A stretch of 64,000 bases of DNA from NCBI RefSeq assembly GCF_028476545.1, contig NW_026731872.1, positions 434,001-498,000 on the forward strand, in the 5' to 3' direction. This document shows positions 23,331 to 35,589 of the stretch, one piece after another. Each line of letters begins with the position of its first letter. The stretch's first letter is position 1. The stretch comes from Physella acuta. Its lineage: Eukaryota > Mollusca > Gastropoda > Physidae. Under the pieces are notes generated by a model that saw only the letters and a list, made by a program, of their open reading frames with translations, was not told where the DNA came from and ran no database searches. The position numbers and the translations under genes were made by a program.

Positions 23331-24041
23331 TAAACTGGACATTGAAATGAAATCAAAACATACAAACATTTTAAAAGAGATCTAAAATTCACATAGAACC
23401 TTTCAATTTTTGTTAATTACGGGCAAAAAAAAGTGGAGAAAACTATTGAACCTAGCTTAAAATAATAAAATACGCGAATATCTAGTCAGTAGGTCATCGC
23501 TGCAAAATCAAATTCTGTTGTTCTTGTAATTTCACACAGAGTTAAAAATATAAAACAAACAACGATCGACTTGTGTTTACGTTTATTAAAGTCGTCCAAA
23601 AATGATGTCCCACTTCTGAGGGGGGGGGGGGGTGTGGATGGATTTTTGTAATGTTTGACATTGGTTAGTGAGAGAGAGTGTGTGTGTGTGTGTGTTTTCC
23701 TTAAATTATTCTTCCAGACATTTTTTTTTTGTGTGGAGATTATACAAAAAAATAATTGTATTGGTACCCAATGTTTACCCAAGTTGGTTAAAGTTTTAAG
23801 GGAAATAACTGTTTGAAAAATAAATTTAAAAAACTACAATTCAAGCTTTAGGGGGTGATGTGACTATCTTCGACGATAGAGAAGAAGGTAAAATCGTTTG
23901 AGAAAATCACTGAAACGTCACGCATGGGGGAGGGGGGGGGGGGAGATTTTATAATAATTCGTTATGAAAGGGAGGGGGGAGGTAAGAAAGTTATTTCTTT
24001 TTTTATTATTTTATGTTCAAACTTAAATTAGGTCAAACTTG

Positions 24042-24072
<31 letters not shown>

Positions 24073-24470
24073 GAATGTTTAGTAGGAGAGGGGGAGGTAT
24101 AACTTTGGTGTTATTTAGGAAGGGTTCTTTAATTTTGTAGTGTCGCGCGAAAATAGAAGTAAACCAAGATTGAATCTACGTAGAAAATAAATAATATGAC
24201 CACCCCCACCCCTCAGCTTATATACAAGATAAAATGTCTGAAGGAAACCCTGAATTAGACCGTTATTGTTGTCAACATTTTTGTTTAGTTCTTAAAAATA
24301 ATTTATCGTGTTGTCTCCCTTTGAATATAAAAACAGGGCCAATCCTAACTAATTTCAGAGTTTCTCTCCCCTTCATCTTCTAAAATAAAGGTTGGGAACA
24401 AAAAGTTCGAATTCGGGCTATATGTAAACATAGAGGAGAAAGAGTATTCATTGTCGACACCCAACTACCT
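23331..24470. other. Intergenic AT-rich sequence with G and A tracts
   Basis: Contains poly-G runs at 23620-23632 and 23929-23943, a (TG)n run near 23680, and a poly-A run near 24048-24073. No gene was recognised. Confidence 0.6.
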
Positions 24471-24474
24471 GTAT

Positions 24475-25390
<916 letters not shown>

Positions 25391-25678
25391 GGGGACGGGG
25401 GTGGTGGTCGGTAGAAGAGATTGCTGAAAGAAACTCTGAATGCGACCTCAAGGATGAGCTGATGTGCAAGGTTTAGGTGTATGATCTACGACTATATTTA
25501 GTATCAATGTGCGGTAACTACGTGTATGTCAAGGTTACAAGATAAAGTATTGGTGCAATGTCTACATTTAGCGTCTATACACAAAAAGAATGGCGACATT
25601 GCTGGTTAAATAAAAAATAGAATTAAAAATCGATCGTCGAAAACGATACATAATAAAATGACTTCTTTGATAATAGAG

Positions 25679-25889
25679 TGGTCTAGCGGTAGAGAGCTGG
25701 ACTGCTAACCCGTAAATCTCGAGTTCGAATCCGGGTTCAAGTCAGTAGACCGTCCCTGAGTCCACCCAACTCTGATGGGTACCTAACTCACGTTAGGGAA
25801 AGTAAAGGCGGCTGGGCATATGCCGAGGTCACAGAAACATGCGAACTCTACTTCACTTGCCCAATGAAAGGGAAACTCACTTACTTACA
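25679..25889 (+). mobile_element. Complete tRNA-Ser-derived SINE
   Basis: Same family as 19287-20580, without the nested insertion. A 12-bp target-site duplication TTGATAATAGAG lies at 25667-25678 and 25890-25901. The tail is short (ACTCACTTACTTACA). This copy gives the undisrupted reference for the split one. Confidence 0.9.
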
Positions 25890-26265
25890 TTGATAATAGA
25901 GACAAAAAAAATAAAACCCCTAATTTAGTTTGTCTGATATTATAAGGGTATGAAGATTTTAAAATAAAACCGTAAAATTAATATATAGTAATCGTAAGTA
26001 TTAGGATTAAAGTTAGGTTCTTACGTGTTTTATTTATGGTAAACTTCCGGATCAGGTTAATATGCCGGTTCTGAATAAAGTTCCGTTTCCAGTTAAATTT
26101 CGTACATATTAAGATTCGGATTTCGGTTGAATTTTAGTTTGTGACTAAATTTCTGTCTGAGTCGAATTTCCGTCTCTAGTTAAGGTTTCAGTTTAATTTT
26201 GAGTTCAGGTTTAGTTTCCTGATCTGGCTCGGGTTAAATTTACGGCACCAAATAAAAACTCAGCT

Positions 26266-26785
26266 TTTTTTTTTTTTTTTTTTTTTTATTTCTTACCATA
26301 TTTTACATAATAAACTTGCAATCAATTGGTTTAAATTCTAACAAAACGCAAAACTCTTGGCTATTGCTTGCTTGGAGGTACCCATGCTTCTATTTTGGGC
26401 TTAGTAGTGGTGTAAGGTACATATTCTTGAGGAGTTCCAGTGAGATTTTCAGTGTAATCAGCCATCCATTTTCTTTGAGGAAGAGGGTTGGTGCTTGGTG
26501 GCTCGTCCGTTATGTAGTGCATCCACCTGTACCATTCTGGTGGGATCTGGCTGGCATCATAATCAAAGCCAACTGATTGTGGGAAAGACACCCAACGACT
26601 TCTACCAATGAAATAATATTTGTTTTCATAATACTTGTTGCCAAATTTGTCCTCACCAACTAATGTACCCCACTTTAGGTCATCATGTCGAAGTAACTTC
26701 AAGTAGCTCCCAATAATGCCATTATTCTGTGATATTATCTTTCTTGTGTTAGACAACACCTTAATAACAGACATTTTGTGTTTTG
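26266..26785 (-). mobile_element. Processed retrocopy insertion (NDUFA12 mRNA)
   Basis: A perfect 15-bp target-site duplication AATAAAAACTCAGCT lies at 26251-26265 and 26786-26800. On the minus strand the insert has an 11-nt leader, an intronless reading frame, an approximately 70-nt 3' UTR and a 22-A tail (26266-26287). This is the signature of LINE-machinery retroposition of a spliced mRNA. The perfect duplication and uninterrupted tail indicate a recent event. Confidence 0.95.
26361..26774 (-). CDS. NDUFA12: NADH dehydrogenase 1 alpha subcomplex subunit 12, intact retrogene
   Basis: The 137-residue product matches NDUFA12, an accessory subunit of mitochondrial complex I matrix arm. Shared blocks are GTLVGEDKFGNKYYE, GRSRWV, IPPEWYRWMHYITDEPP, LTGTPQEYVPYTTT and the C-terminal WVPPS. 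Length is close to the human protein (145). The family gene normally has introns, whereas this copy has none and sits inside a retrocopy with tail and target duplication. The frame is fully open from ATG to stop, so it is either very young or under selection. The parent gene is not in the window. No promoter is evident, as the inserted leader is only 11 nt. Confidence 0.92.
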   Translation of the reverse strand: MSVIKVLSNTRKIISQNNGIIGSYLKLLRHDDLKWGTLVGEDKFGNKYYENKYYFIGRSRWVSFPQSVGFDYDASQIPPEWYRWMHYITDEPPSTNPLPQRKWMADYTENLTGTPQEYVPYTTTKPKIEAWVPPSKQ

Positions 26786-27260
26786 AATAAAAACTCAGCT
26801 GCGGTTCAATTTCAAGTTCCGGTTCAATTTTCTTATAAGATTCCGGTTAAATTTCAAGCACCAGTTAAATTTCAAGCACCAATTAAATTATGGTTTTCGG
26901 GTTATTTTCGATTCCAGTTAAAATTTGGAATCCGGTTTAAAGGTTTAGATTTAGGATTATTTTCAGTTAAAATACCGGTTTCGTTTCAAGTTTATTTTCC
27001 GGTTTCCGGCTTATTTTTTAAATTTCGGTTAAGTTCCAATTCCGGTTATATTTCAGGATCTGGTTAAATTGTCGTTTCTAATGAAATTTTCGTTTCCGGT
27101 CAATGTTCCGGCTTGATTTCTAATCCCCTATAAAGTTCCGTATCTGGTTCGATTGGAGCCAGATAAATTTCCGCTACCGGTTGAAAGTTAGATTTAGTTT
27201 GAGGTGGAGATTTTGGTTTTGGATTAGACGAATGAAGAAAGACTATCAGTATCCGCTGTA

Positions 27261-27955
27261 TTTGCCCCTCAACGGTCCGATTATCTAGTAATAAATAATA
27301 AACTATACTCTTCTTAAAAAAGAATCACAATTCAACGTAGGCTATATTTTGTTTTGGCTTCTAATTAGATATAATACTTATAAACGAAATTTAGTAAACC
27401 TAACTAAAACAATACTGAAGTTCTGTTCACACACACACAGACATAGAATACAGACAAAAATAAAACTAAGTTTTTCCAGCTCATATTGAGAAAGAAATTT
27501 TTTTAAATTTTTACAAATCTCAAGGTTTTACACCTTCCTAATAAGCTTTAAGAGAAAGAATGAAAATATTTTTTGAGACTGTTGTTTGTCAATGGAGTTT
27601 TTTTTTTTTAAAATTATCTTTACTAATTATTTAAATAAAAAAAAATAGACACCTAAGTTCAATTATTTTAAATTATTTTCTATTAAATGTTAGACTGCAA
27701 CAAGATGACATTATTCCAACTTTCATCATACCCAGATATCAGATGCCATTCCAATGTCATCATACCCAGATATCAGATGTCATGCCAAGATGTCATTATG
27801 TCATATCAGATCTCATGCCATAGAAATACCAAGTTTGGTGGCTGTAGTTGTGTTTTGGACATTGTTTTAAATTGCTAACGAAGCCAAAAGTTCCTTGAAC
27901 GTGAGGCGTCTGGTGCTTTTAGCATTGCGGTGTGCCTTCGCGTTGCTCTGGTGGT
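27261..27955. other. Intergenic, no gene recognised
   Basis: AT-rich. A short repeat with CATACCCAGATATCAGATG occurs twice at 27728-27780. Nothing else was recognised. Confidence 0.5.
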
Positions 27956-28140
27956 CAGAGTTTCTTCCAGGCATCTCTTCTTTCTTCGAATAAAGTCTAC
28001 CGCCCTCCCCCCCCCCCCCCCCAACGAAATGAAATTTATATAGAAAATATATACTTTTAACAGTGTCCGCCCCCCCCCCCCCCCCGAAAATTTTAAGTGC
28101 CCCCCCCCCCCCCGGAGAAAAAAGTCTGGAAGAAACACTG
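27956..28140. mobile_element. Poly-C hAT-type MITE, complete copy
   Basis: The terminal inverted repeats are CAGAGTTTCTTCCAG and CTGGAAGAAACACTG, with flanking near-identical 8-bp direct repeats (CTGGTGGT / ATGGTGGT). The interior is three poly-C tracts separated by a conserved AACGAAATGAAATTTATAT block. Related copies lie at 35955-36090 and 48021-48128. Confidence 0.85.
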
Positions 28141-28199
28141 ATGGTGGTAGTGTCACTGTGATGTTGGCTGGTCAAACTGAAATGACCTGTGCCTTACTC

Positions 28200-28510
28200 A
28201 CAACCGCGCTCTATTTATAGCCCATCTTTTTGTTAACACGTTTTTATTAACTCAGCTTCGCGTTTGTGTGTTTGTTGTTAAAATTGACATCGAAAATTAG
28301 CCCACTTCTGATTGCTCTATAGATCTGAAATTTGGCATGCAGGTTACTTTCGCCTAACAATTTCAGATGCAATCATAAAAACTAGCAATTAGAGACCGTA
28401 ATTAGCTTAATTTAATTACGCCCCAAGGACCATAAATTGAGGACATGATTTCTAAAGATACCGACAAGACTGGAGGCTTATTGACACAGTTACTTCGGCC
28501 CCAATCGATG
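28200..28510. other. Unassigned sequence before the tRNA-like gene
   Basis: Unique-looking sequence containing CTCTATAGATCTGAAATTTG and AATTTAATTACGCCCCAAGG. It may be part of an interspersed repeat but I recognise no second copy in the window. Confidence 0.3.
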
Positions 28511-28521
28511 TGAGCGCGCTG

Positions 28522-28592
28522 GCCGTGATCGTATAGTGGTTAGTACTTCGCGTTGTGGCCGCGACAACCCAGGTTCGAATCCTGGTCGCTCA
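28522..28592 (+). tRNA. tRNA-His (GTG)-like gene, probably a pseudogene
   Basis: It starts GCCGTGATCGTATAGTGGTT, the standard eukaryotic tRNA-His 5' half. It has an anticodon stem TCGCG/CGCGA around the loop TTGTGGC (anticodon GTG), and a T arm CCAGGTTCGAATCCTGG. The 3' acceptor strand TCGCTCA does not pair with GCCGTGA, so the acceptor stem is broken. A run of seven T follows, as in a Pol III terminator. It may be a tRNA pseudogene or a SINE head. Confidence 0.6.
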
Positions 28593-28741
28593 AGATTTTT
28601 TTAGTCCGTGTATTTATAAACACTTAGTCAATTCATACTTAATCAAGTCATTAGATAAAGTAGAAAATAAACTATATAAAAAACTTTTTTAAAAACCACG
28701 TTTTTCATGTGTAGCAACGGACTAAAAAGGAGAAAATAAAC

Positions 28742-28968
28742 TACTTAAAAAAAACTTTTTAAAAAACCACGTTTTTCTTGTGGACTAAAAAGTAGAAAAT
28801 AACTATTCACATACATTTGATGACAAAAAACGTGGGTCGGGCAGATGGGTCGGGAAATTTGATGGTGAACGTACCCACGTTTTTTGTCATCAAATGTATG
28901 TAAATAGTTATTTTCTACTTTTTAGTCCACAAGAAAAACGTGGTTTTTTAAAAAGTTTTTTTTAAGTA
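28742..28968. repeat. Near-perfect hairpin: 96-bp inverted arms, 35-bp loop
   Basis: Arm 28742-28837 and arm 28873-28968 are reverse complements with a single mismatch (TTCACATAC against TTTACATAC). The loop holds two TGGGTCGGG-like words and the arms end in ACGTGGGT. A partial, diverged copy of the arm lies just upstream at 28650-28740. The layout (GAGAAAATAA near the arm, CGTGGGT at the centre) matches degenerate foldbacks at 3540-3870 and 56690-56960. Confidence 0.95.
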
Positions 28969-29169
28969 TTTTATTTTTAGCTTTCACTTCAAGGTGTTTC
29001 TTGGTCGACCTAATTTGTTGCTTTTCTTGTGGGCTCCACCTCAAGGCCAGTCCTGTGATATGGGTTGGCGATTTGCGAAGGATACTCTTAGCCTATCAAA
29101 CTCCATCTTCTTGTCCTGAATCCTCCAACAGCAGAAAGTTATCCTGTTGGAGTAGCGTTATTGTATCTG

Positions 29170-29320
29170 TATATCAGTAGTAGCATGTTTTAGTAGCATG
29201 TTGTAGTAACATATCTTGTTGCATGTCGAAGCAGCATATTTGAGTAGCATGTTTTAGTAGCATGTTGTAGTAACATATCTTGTAGCATGTTGAAGCAGCA
29301 TATTTTAGTAGAGTTTGAAT
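29170..29320. repeat. Short tandem repeat with GTAGTAACATATCTTGT
   Basis: A unit of about 60 bp containing AGTAGCATGTTGTAGTAACA and GAAGCAGCATATT occurs twice, with smaller internal copies. Confidence 0.85.
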
Positions 29321-29449
29321 TGCCCATGTTTGCTGATATTCGCGTTAAAAAAACTAATTGTAAGATTTGATGACACATTTTTTAAACCATTTCGCTCATT
29401 TGAAATTTTTAAAAATTGCAAATAAACAATGCACATGATTGGCTCAGGC

Positions 29450-30150
29450 TTGTCCAATCAGGTTAATGCTAATAGACCACGTGATGTAAAAAATGTTTTC
29501 GATTGGAGGCATGAAAACAAAAGTTGGAAGATTGTCCCTGCTCCATGAAGGAGGCTTCAGCCAAGTGGAGGGGGGAAAAAAGGTGTCGCGAGGAGGGGAC
29601 TTTCATTTGTGTCGAGTGGCCAGTCAATCTACGTCTGCAATTTGCCACCATTGGATTGCCAGATTGGCTAAAATTGGTTCTATCCTCGGCCCGACACGGA
29701 TTGTAGCCAGGCGGAAAACGCATTGACGCGAGCTGATTTTTGTAACGAGCGGGACAAATGTTGCCAATCAGGGCCCGACCCCCGGTAAGGGATCAGTTCT
29801 TGTAGTCTTACCCTCCTGCGCCCTGCCCCGAGATGGATCCCCGCCCGCGGCCAAAGTTCCACCGTGTCCGCCCAGCTAGACTATTACTCTACATTACTTG
29901 GCAATTTCTCCATTCATCATCATCCCGTCCTCACTTCTAACGAGTCCAAACTCCATTACTTGTCCATTTTGCGCCCTATTAGCCCACGGTCCAGAACGAG
30001 CCTTCATTTCGCCGCGGTGTAACATTTCTAAGGAAAAAATTTCCTCAGTTATTTCCCCTACAGTTCCCATTCTTGATAACGTTGTCTGACCCGTGGCTAG
30101 AGCTTAAGGCCAGAGCTAAAAATCTTAGCTCCCTCCATGGCTCCTATCGT
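29450..30150. promoter_or_regulatory. GC-rich unique island
   Basis: Non-repetitive, CpG-containing sequence in an AT-rich, repeat-filled background. Short open frames overlap in several frames, none with recognisable domains or splice structure. By position and composition this may be a regulatory or conserved non-coding element; that is an inference. Confidence 0.3.
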
Positions 30151-30671
30151 CCAGGGGTTTCGTTTATTTTCATAAACTCAGTTGGTTAATAACGGATTTT
30201 GTATAAATTATATTCCTGCAACAACACGGACAGTAAGGGGTTAATTCCACATTTATTCGGTAAATAAAATATTGCCTTGGAGCAAGAGCATGCTTAAGTC
30301 CCCTTAGTAGGAAAGGGGGTAATCGAATGAATTGTATTGCCACAGTTCTAGCAGACGACTTTGGAGTGGGCGCGTAACTCCGGTCATTGAGCAGACGAGT
30401 AGAACAGACCATCTCAATTGAGCGCGGGAATCGACTTATGATCGCTGTCACACGGCTGCAGACGTGAGCCACGTCGGTGTCGTCTGCAGCAGGGGTAGGG
30501 CTCCCCCGCCATGTCGGGAGGTCATGGTTGAGGAAGGGGGGGGGGGGGTGACGGTTGGAGATGGGTGTTTGGAGTGAGGTGGGTGTTTGGAGGGGGGTGG
30601 GGGACTGGTAAGGGATGGTTGGTGTGAAAAGTGATGAAAAGTGAGTCCCATGATGGTGATGGCTCGGTAGA

Positions 30672-30742
30672 TAAGGTGGCCGAGATAAGGTGGCCAAGAT
30701 AAGGTGGCCGAGATAAGGTGGCCGAGATAAGGTGGCCCAGAT
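30672..30742. repeat. 15-bp tandem repeat, 5 copies
   Basis: The unit is GATAAGGTGGCCGA with small variants. Confidence 0.9.
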
Positions 30743-30829
30743 ATATTGACCAAATGACACAGACGTTGATAAGGTTTGAAAGGCTGTGCTGGGGGGGGGG
30801 GGGTGACCCTAAGTTTAAAACAGATGTAC

Positions 30830-31280
30830 GCCTACAGTTTTTTTAAATCCAAGGCATCCTAAACAATGTATTGTGATCTCAGTGTTACTCCAGAATTCCA
30901 TCCCACCAAGTACTGTTAGAAAAGTTAGAGAAAATACTTTAAGGCTTGTAACAGTCTGGTCTACCAAAATGAGCATTCTGGCGCCTACATCCGTCTTTAA
31001 GAGTGCCCTACACTGGAGATACGGTTGGCTACACCAACCGATGGCTAAACGGAACAAGCTGTGGCACCCGGTGCAACGTCCATCACATCTGAGCGGTCGC
31101 CCCGAGGGCTGGTCATCCTTACTCTTGCCGAGGGTGGTAACATAAATCACAGTGCAGTGTGGGCGAACTCGTGCCCCGCTAACTGAGACCCAAGAAATAT
31201 GGCACCCACCTTGTTTACATTTGAATACTTCAATGTGGAACATTCGGAGGATGCATTGCATTGTTGTTAAACACAAATAC
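30830..31280. other. Unassigned unique sequence
   Basis: This stretch is less AT-rich than its surroundings and open for 153 codons on the minus strand. I recognise no domain, and the reading frame has no clear splice or start context. It could be a decayed gene or element, or regulatory DNA. Confidence 0.25.
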
Positions 31281-31799
31281 TAAATTAAGGCTGGTCAGAA
31301 ATAATAATTGTTTACCAAGTGGAGATAACTTCTTACAACTTGTGTTTAGATTTATGTGATCAACTGAAGTAGTATAAAATAAAAAAAAAAGGTTAATCAC
31401 AAACTGTGAGTATCGGAGACTATTTAAAATCTTTATTAACTAAAATGTAATAAGATGTAACCTTTATGAAACCCACAGATTAAAACACAAGGTAAGTTTG
31501 CAAACCAAAACATTACCCGTGTTGCAAAACATTGTTGAGAAACTTGAGTGCAGTCTGAATCCAAAATTTTCCTGAAAAAAGTTAAGTGAAGTTTGAGTCC
31601 GAAATAGTCAAAATAGCTCGGAATCTCTGACTCCCGTTTGTAATGCACACGTCTAGTTCTTATGCCATTATACTTTCTCCATTTTATAACTATATTATAT
31701 AGATCTATATATACAGTTTATGTCTTTGAAACAGTATGAAACTACAAAATATACTTTTATTAATATTTAAATGTTTAAAATAAATTCATTAAAAAACTG

Positions 31800-32110
31800 T
31801 AGCGTTTATGTTTGCATTTAAATTTGTGTTTATGTCCTGCGTTTGCGTTTGTATTTGCGTTTGTGTTGTGTTTTTGTTTGCGTTTGTTTTTTTGTTTGTT
31901 GTTTGTTTTCTCTTGTAATTGCGTTAGTGTTTGCGTTTATGTTTGAATTTTTGTTTTGTTTGTGTTTTCGTTTTCTTTTGTGTTTGTGTTTTAGTTTGCA
32001 TTTGTGTTATGTTTGCGTTTATTTTTGTGTTTTGGTTTCGGTTGGTTTTTGTTAGTGTTAAGTTTAAAGTTAGAGTTCGGTTTAGGGTTGTGTTCATTTG
32101 TCGAACGTCC
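31800..32110. repeat. GTTTGCGTTT-type low-complexity tract
   Basis: Imperfect repeats of GTTTGCGTTT and GTGTTTGTGTT. The open frames of FVCVCF type are artefacts. Confidence 0.85.
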
Positions 32111-32149
32111 ATGCCGGGTATATGCTGCTTAATAAACACAAAAGTCACA

Positions 32150-32292
32150 GGTAGCCACAGTATGGCTGGAGGTAGCCACAGTATGGCTGGAGGTAGCCAC
32201 AGTATGGCTGGAGGGGAGGTAGCCACAGTATGGCTGGAGGGGAGGTAGCCACAGTATGGCTGGGGGTAGCCACAGTATGGCTGGAGGTGGCT
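32150..32292. repeat. 21-bp minisatellite, about 6 copies
   Basis: Core GTAGCCACAGTATGGCTGGA, with two units carrying a GGGGAG extension. Confidence 0.93.
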
Positions 32293-32779
32293 ACTAAAAT
32301 TAGAGTTGTCAGGGTACTGTAATTCACAACTGTGTTATGTTTTTACTTCTTTCGTGCGAAAATTGTGTCGATTTCGCTTTTTTCTTAGCTTTAAATGACA
32401 ATTTTAAAAATCAAAATCAAGGAAATAAAATATTATAAAAGATTTAATGACAGAATTTGCAAATGCTTGGAACTTAAAAAAACTGCAGGCTCAATTTTTG
32501 AAAACAAAAATTATCTATGCCAATCGCTGTCACATCCAGTTAAATTTTTTTTTTGATAACCCATGGGAGCCTGAGATGATTTTCTCTGTGGCGCTGGTCA
32601 AGGTTTGATTCACGTGACACATTCACTTGGACATGTGAATGGTCACGTGATCACGCTGTATGGTCACTCTACTGTGATAGTCGTGACGATACAATGACGT
32701 CACACAGGTCTCACTACAAACATTTGTACGGGTTTTATACCCATCGTTCATATCCCAGCCATCACCTCTGATCACCCCT

Positions 32780-33345
32780 ATCCCAGTTCTGCCAAAATCT
32801 AAACCTCATAAAAATCTGGCCAGTTCTGCCAAAATCTAAACCTCCCAAAAATCTGTCCCGTTCTGCCAAAATCTAAACCTCCCAAAAATCTGTCCCGTTC
32901 TGCCAAAATCTAAACCTCCCAAAAATCTGAATAGTTCTGCCAAAATCTCAACCTCCCAAAAATCTGGCCAGTTCGGCAAAAATCTAAACCTCCCAAAAAT
33001 CTGTCCCGTTCTGCCAAAATCTAAACCTCCCAAAAATCTGTCCCGTTCTGCCAAAATCTAAACCTCCCAAAAATCCGAATAGTTCTGCCAAAATCTAAAC
33101 CTCCCGAAAATCTGGCCAGTTCGGCCAAAATCTAAACCTCCCAAAAATCAGAATAGTTCTGCCAAAATCTAAACCTCCCGAAAATCTGGCCAGTTCTGCC
33201 AAAATCTAAACCTCCCAAAAATCCGAATAGTTCTGCCAAAATCTAAACCTCCCAAAAATCTGGCCAGTTCGGCCAAAATCTAAACCTCCCAAAAATCTGG
33301 CCAGTTGCCAAATCTAAACCTCCCAAAAATCTGTCCCGTTCTGCA
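32780..33345. repeat. 33-bp minisatellite, about 17 copies
   Basis: Core TGCCAAAATCTAAACCTCCC. The unit ends vary between TGTCCCG, TGGCCAG and GAATAG, and the three variants are interleaved. Confidence 0.93.
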
Positions 33346-33834
33346 TCACCATGTCATTACCCGCCCTTTGTGATCGCAGACTTTTGTTTAGAAACTCTTC
33401 AAGGGACAGAACTCCCGTTTTGTTTCGTGTTCATCAATGAGGGGAAGCTACTCGTGTGAACTTCATCAATAAGGGGAAGTAACCAGCGCGAGCTCATCAG
33501 CCAGGATGTCGGTGAGTGGGACGGCTAAAATATTCCGTCACGACCGTCGCGAAAAAATCTGGTGCCAACATTTTTGTCGCGGGATTTGTCGCGCATGTCT
33601 TTGACGACATTTTAAGACGGTTATATATTGCCTTCTAAAATTAACTTTATATCAACTTCAATCTTTGTATTTCTCTATGTCTTATGGATGGGCTCTATGT
33701 CATGTTGACGAATGTCCTACTGAGGTATGTCCTACATACGTCTTTAATAACCCACACACACCCTCACACGGACCCATCACGTCATCACACCACACAATGT
33801 TCATTGGGTAAAAAATTCATATATTACCATAAAT

Positions 33835-34145
33835 CTCCCCCCCCCCCCCCTCTACTTAGTTCCTGTAGCAGTTCCATTATTTAAACGCCCCCCCCCCCCC
33901 CCCCCACTCCCCCTAAACCAGCTCTGGAAGCACAGTACCATTATTTAAACGCCCCCCCCCCCCCACTCCCCCTAAACCAGCTCTGGAAGCACAGTACCAT
34001 TATTTAAACGCCCCCCCCCCCCCACTCCCCCTAAACCAGCTCTGGAAGCACAGTACCATTATTTAAAGGCCCCCCTCCTCCACCTCCACCCCCCCACCCC
34101 CAAAGCTCTGGAAGCACCGTTCCATTATTTAAACGCCCCCCCCCC
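33835..34145. repeat. Tandem repeat with poly-C linkers
   Basis: Four units of about 62 bp carry CCAGCTCTGGAAGCACAGTA and ATTATTTAAACG, separated by poly-C runs of varying length. Confidence 0.92.
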
Positions 34146-34149
34146 CTCC

Positions 34150-34430
34150 AAGAGCGAGTCTGGTAAAGGTGAGCGCACAATTAGACCGTCAAGCCGGCGA
34201 ATTGTTCAGCCGTGCTCCCCCTTCCACGTCAGCGGGCCCGTAATGAGCCCTGTCCCTGCGTCCCGTGGGGCCCGTCCCCCACCAGCCCCCAGATGACATC
34301 TGTCCATGTGACGGGGGCCGGGGCGTTGATGAAATATTTACGCCGTGGCGCGCGCGGGCAGTTGATTGGCTGGACAAACTGACCGTGGTGAAAGTGTCGG
34401 GGTCAATTGTTTCTGATGGGGTGGTGGGGG
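34150..34430. promoter_or_regulatory. GC-rich unique island
   Basis: Unique sequence of high GC with CAATTAG, GGCGAATTG, CAGATGACATCTG and TTGATTGGCTGG words, placed between satellites. It is a candidate cis-regulatory element; function is inferred only from composition and motifs. Confidence 0.35.
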
Positions 34431-34434
34431 GGGG

Positions 34435-35215
34435 GGGTCTATGCTGGACGGTGTGTTGGATGTTGGGTGATGTATGTTGGATGATGTATGTTGGGTGATG
34501 TATGTTGGGTGATGTATGTATGATGCTGTATGTTGGATGCTGTATGTTGGATGCTGTATGTTGGATGATGTATGTTAGATGCTATATGTTGGATGCTGTA
34601 TGTTGGATGATGTATGTATGATGCTGTATGTTGGATGCTGTATGTTGGATGCTGTATGTTGGATGATGTATGTTAGATGCTATATGTTGGATGCTATATG
34701 TTGGATGATGTATGTTTGATGATATATGTTGGGTGATGTATGTTGGGTGATGTATGTTGGGTGATGTATGTTGGATGATGTATGTTGGGTGATGTATGTT
34801 GGGTGATGTATGTTGGATGATGTATGTTGGGTGATGTATGTTGGATGTTGTATGTTGGGTGATGTATGTTGGATGCTGTATGTTGGATGATGTATGTTGG
34901 ATGATGTATGTTGGGTGATGTATGTTGGATGCTGTATGTTGGATGCTGTATGTTGGATGATGTATGTTGGTGATATATGTCGGGTGATGTATGTTGGGTG
35001 ATGTATGCTGGGTGATGTATGTTGGATGCTGTATGTTGGATGATGTATGTTAGATGATGTATGTTGGGTGATGTATGTTGGATGCTGTATGTTGGATGAT
35101 GTATGTTAGATGATGTATGTTGGGTGATGTATGTTGGATGCTGTATGTTGGATGATGTATGTTGGGTGATGTATGTTAGATGATGTATGTTGGATGATGT
35201 GTGTCGTATGGTTTG
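34435..35215. repeat. 14-bp minisatellite, about 55 copies
   Basis: The basic unit is GATGTATGTTGGGT, with variants GATGCTGTATGTTG and GATGTATGTTAGAT arranged in repeated blocks. Confidence 0.95.
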
Positions 35216-35399
35216 TATTTGTTGGTGTTGATAGCCTCCATATCTTCTCGGCTGGTGATGGTCTAGGTATTAATATCCGCTTCAAATGAGGACAGACATA
35301 CGTTCAAACTACACAACCTACAGACGTAGATCAGATGCCCGTGGGTTTACTTCAAATGGTCGGAGGACACTTGGATACACTGTGGTTAAACTCAGAGGT

Positions 35400-35570
35400 A
35401 GGCAGACACACACACACCCATCTATACACACAGACAGATAGACACACGTAGACACATTCACACATGTCGACAGACACACACATTTATATACACATACAGA
35501 CAGACACACACATACGTAAAAATGCACACAGACAAACATGTAGACACACACACACACACGTTGTATCAAT
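35400..35570. repeat. ACAC/ACAG-rich microsatellite
   Basis: Imperfect repeats of ACACACAGACAGA type. Confidence 0.9.
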
Positions 35571-35589
35571 AATTCAAAACGAGGCTGCC

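Larger units (their letters stand above)
25902..27260. repeat. Degenerate TTCCGGTTAAATTTC-type repeat region
   Basis: Loose repeats of TTCCGGTTAAATTTC-like words extend on both sides of the NDUFA12 retrocopy at about 26040-26250 and 26800-27190. They are too diverged for a fixed period. Apparent open frames of the kind VPVQFSYKIPVKF are artefacts of the repeat. Confidence 0.7.

Noticed and set aside
30815-31276. 153-codon minus-strand frame
   Set aside because: No recognisable domain, start context or exon structure; kept as unassigned sequence only.
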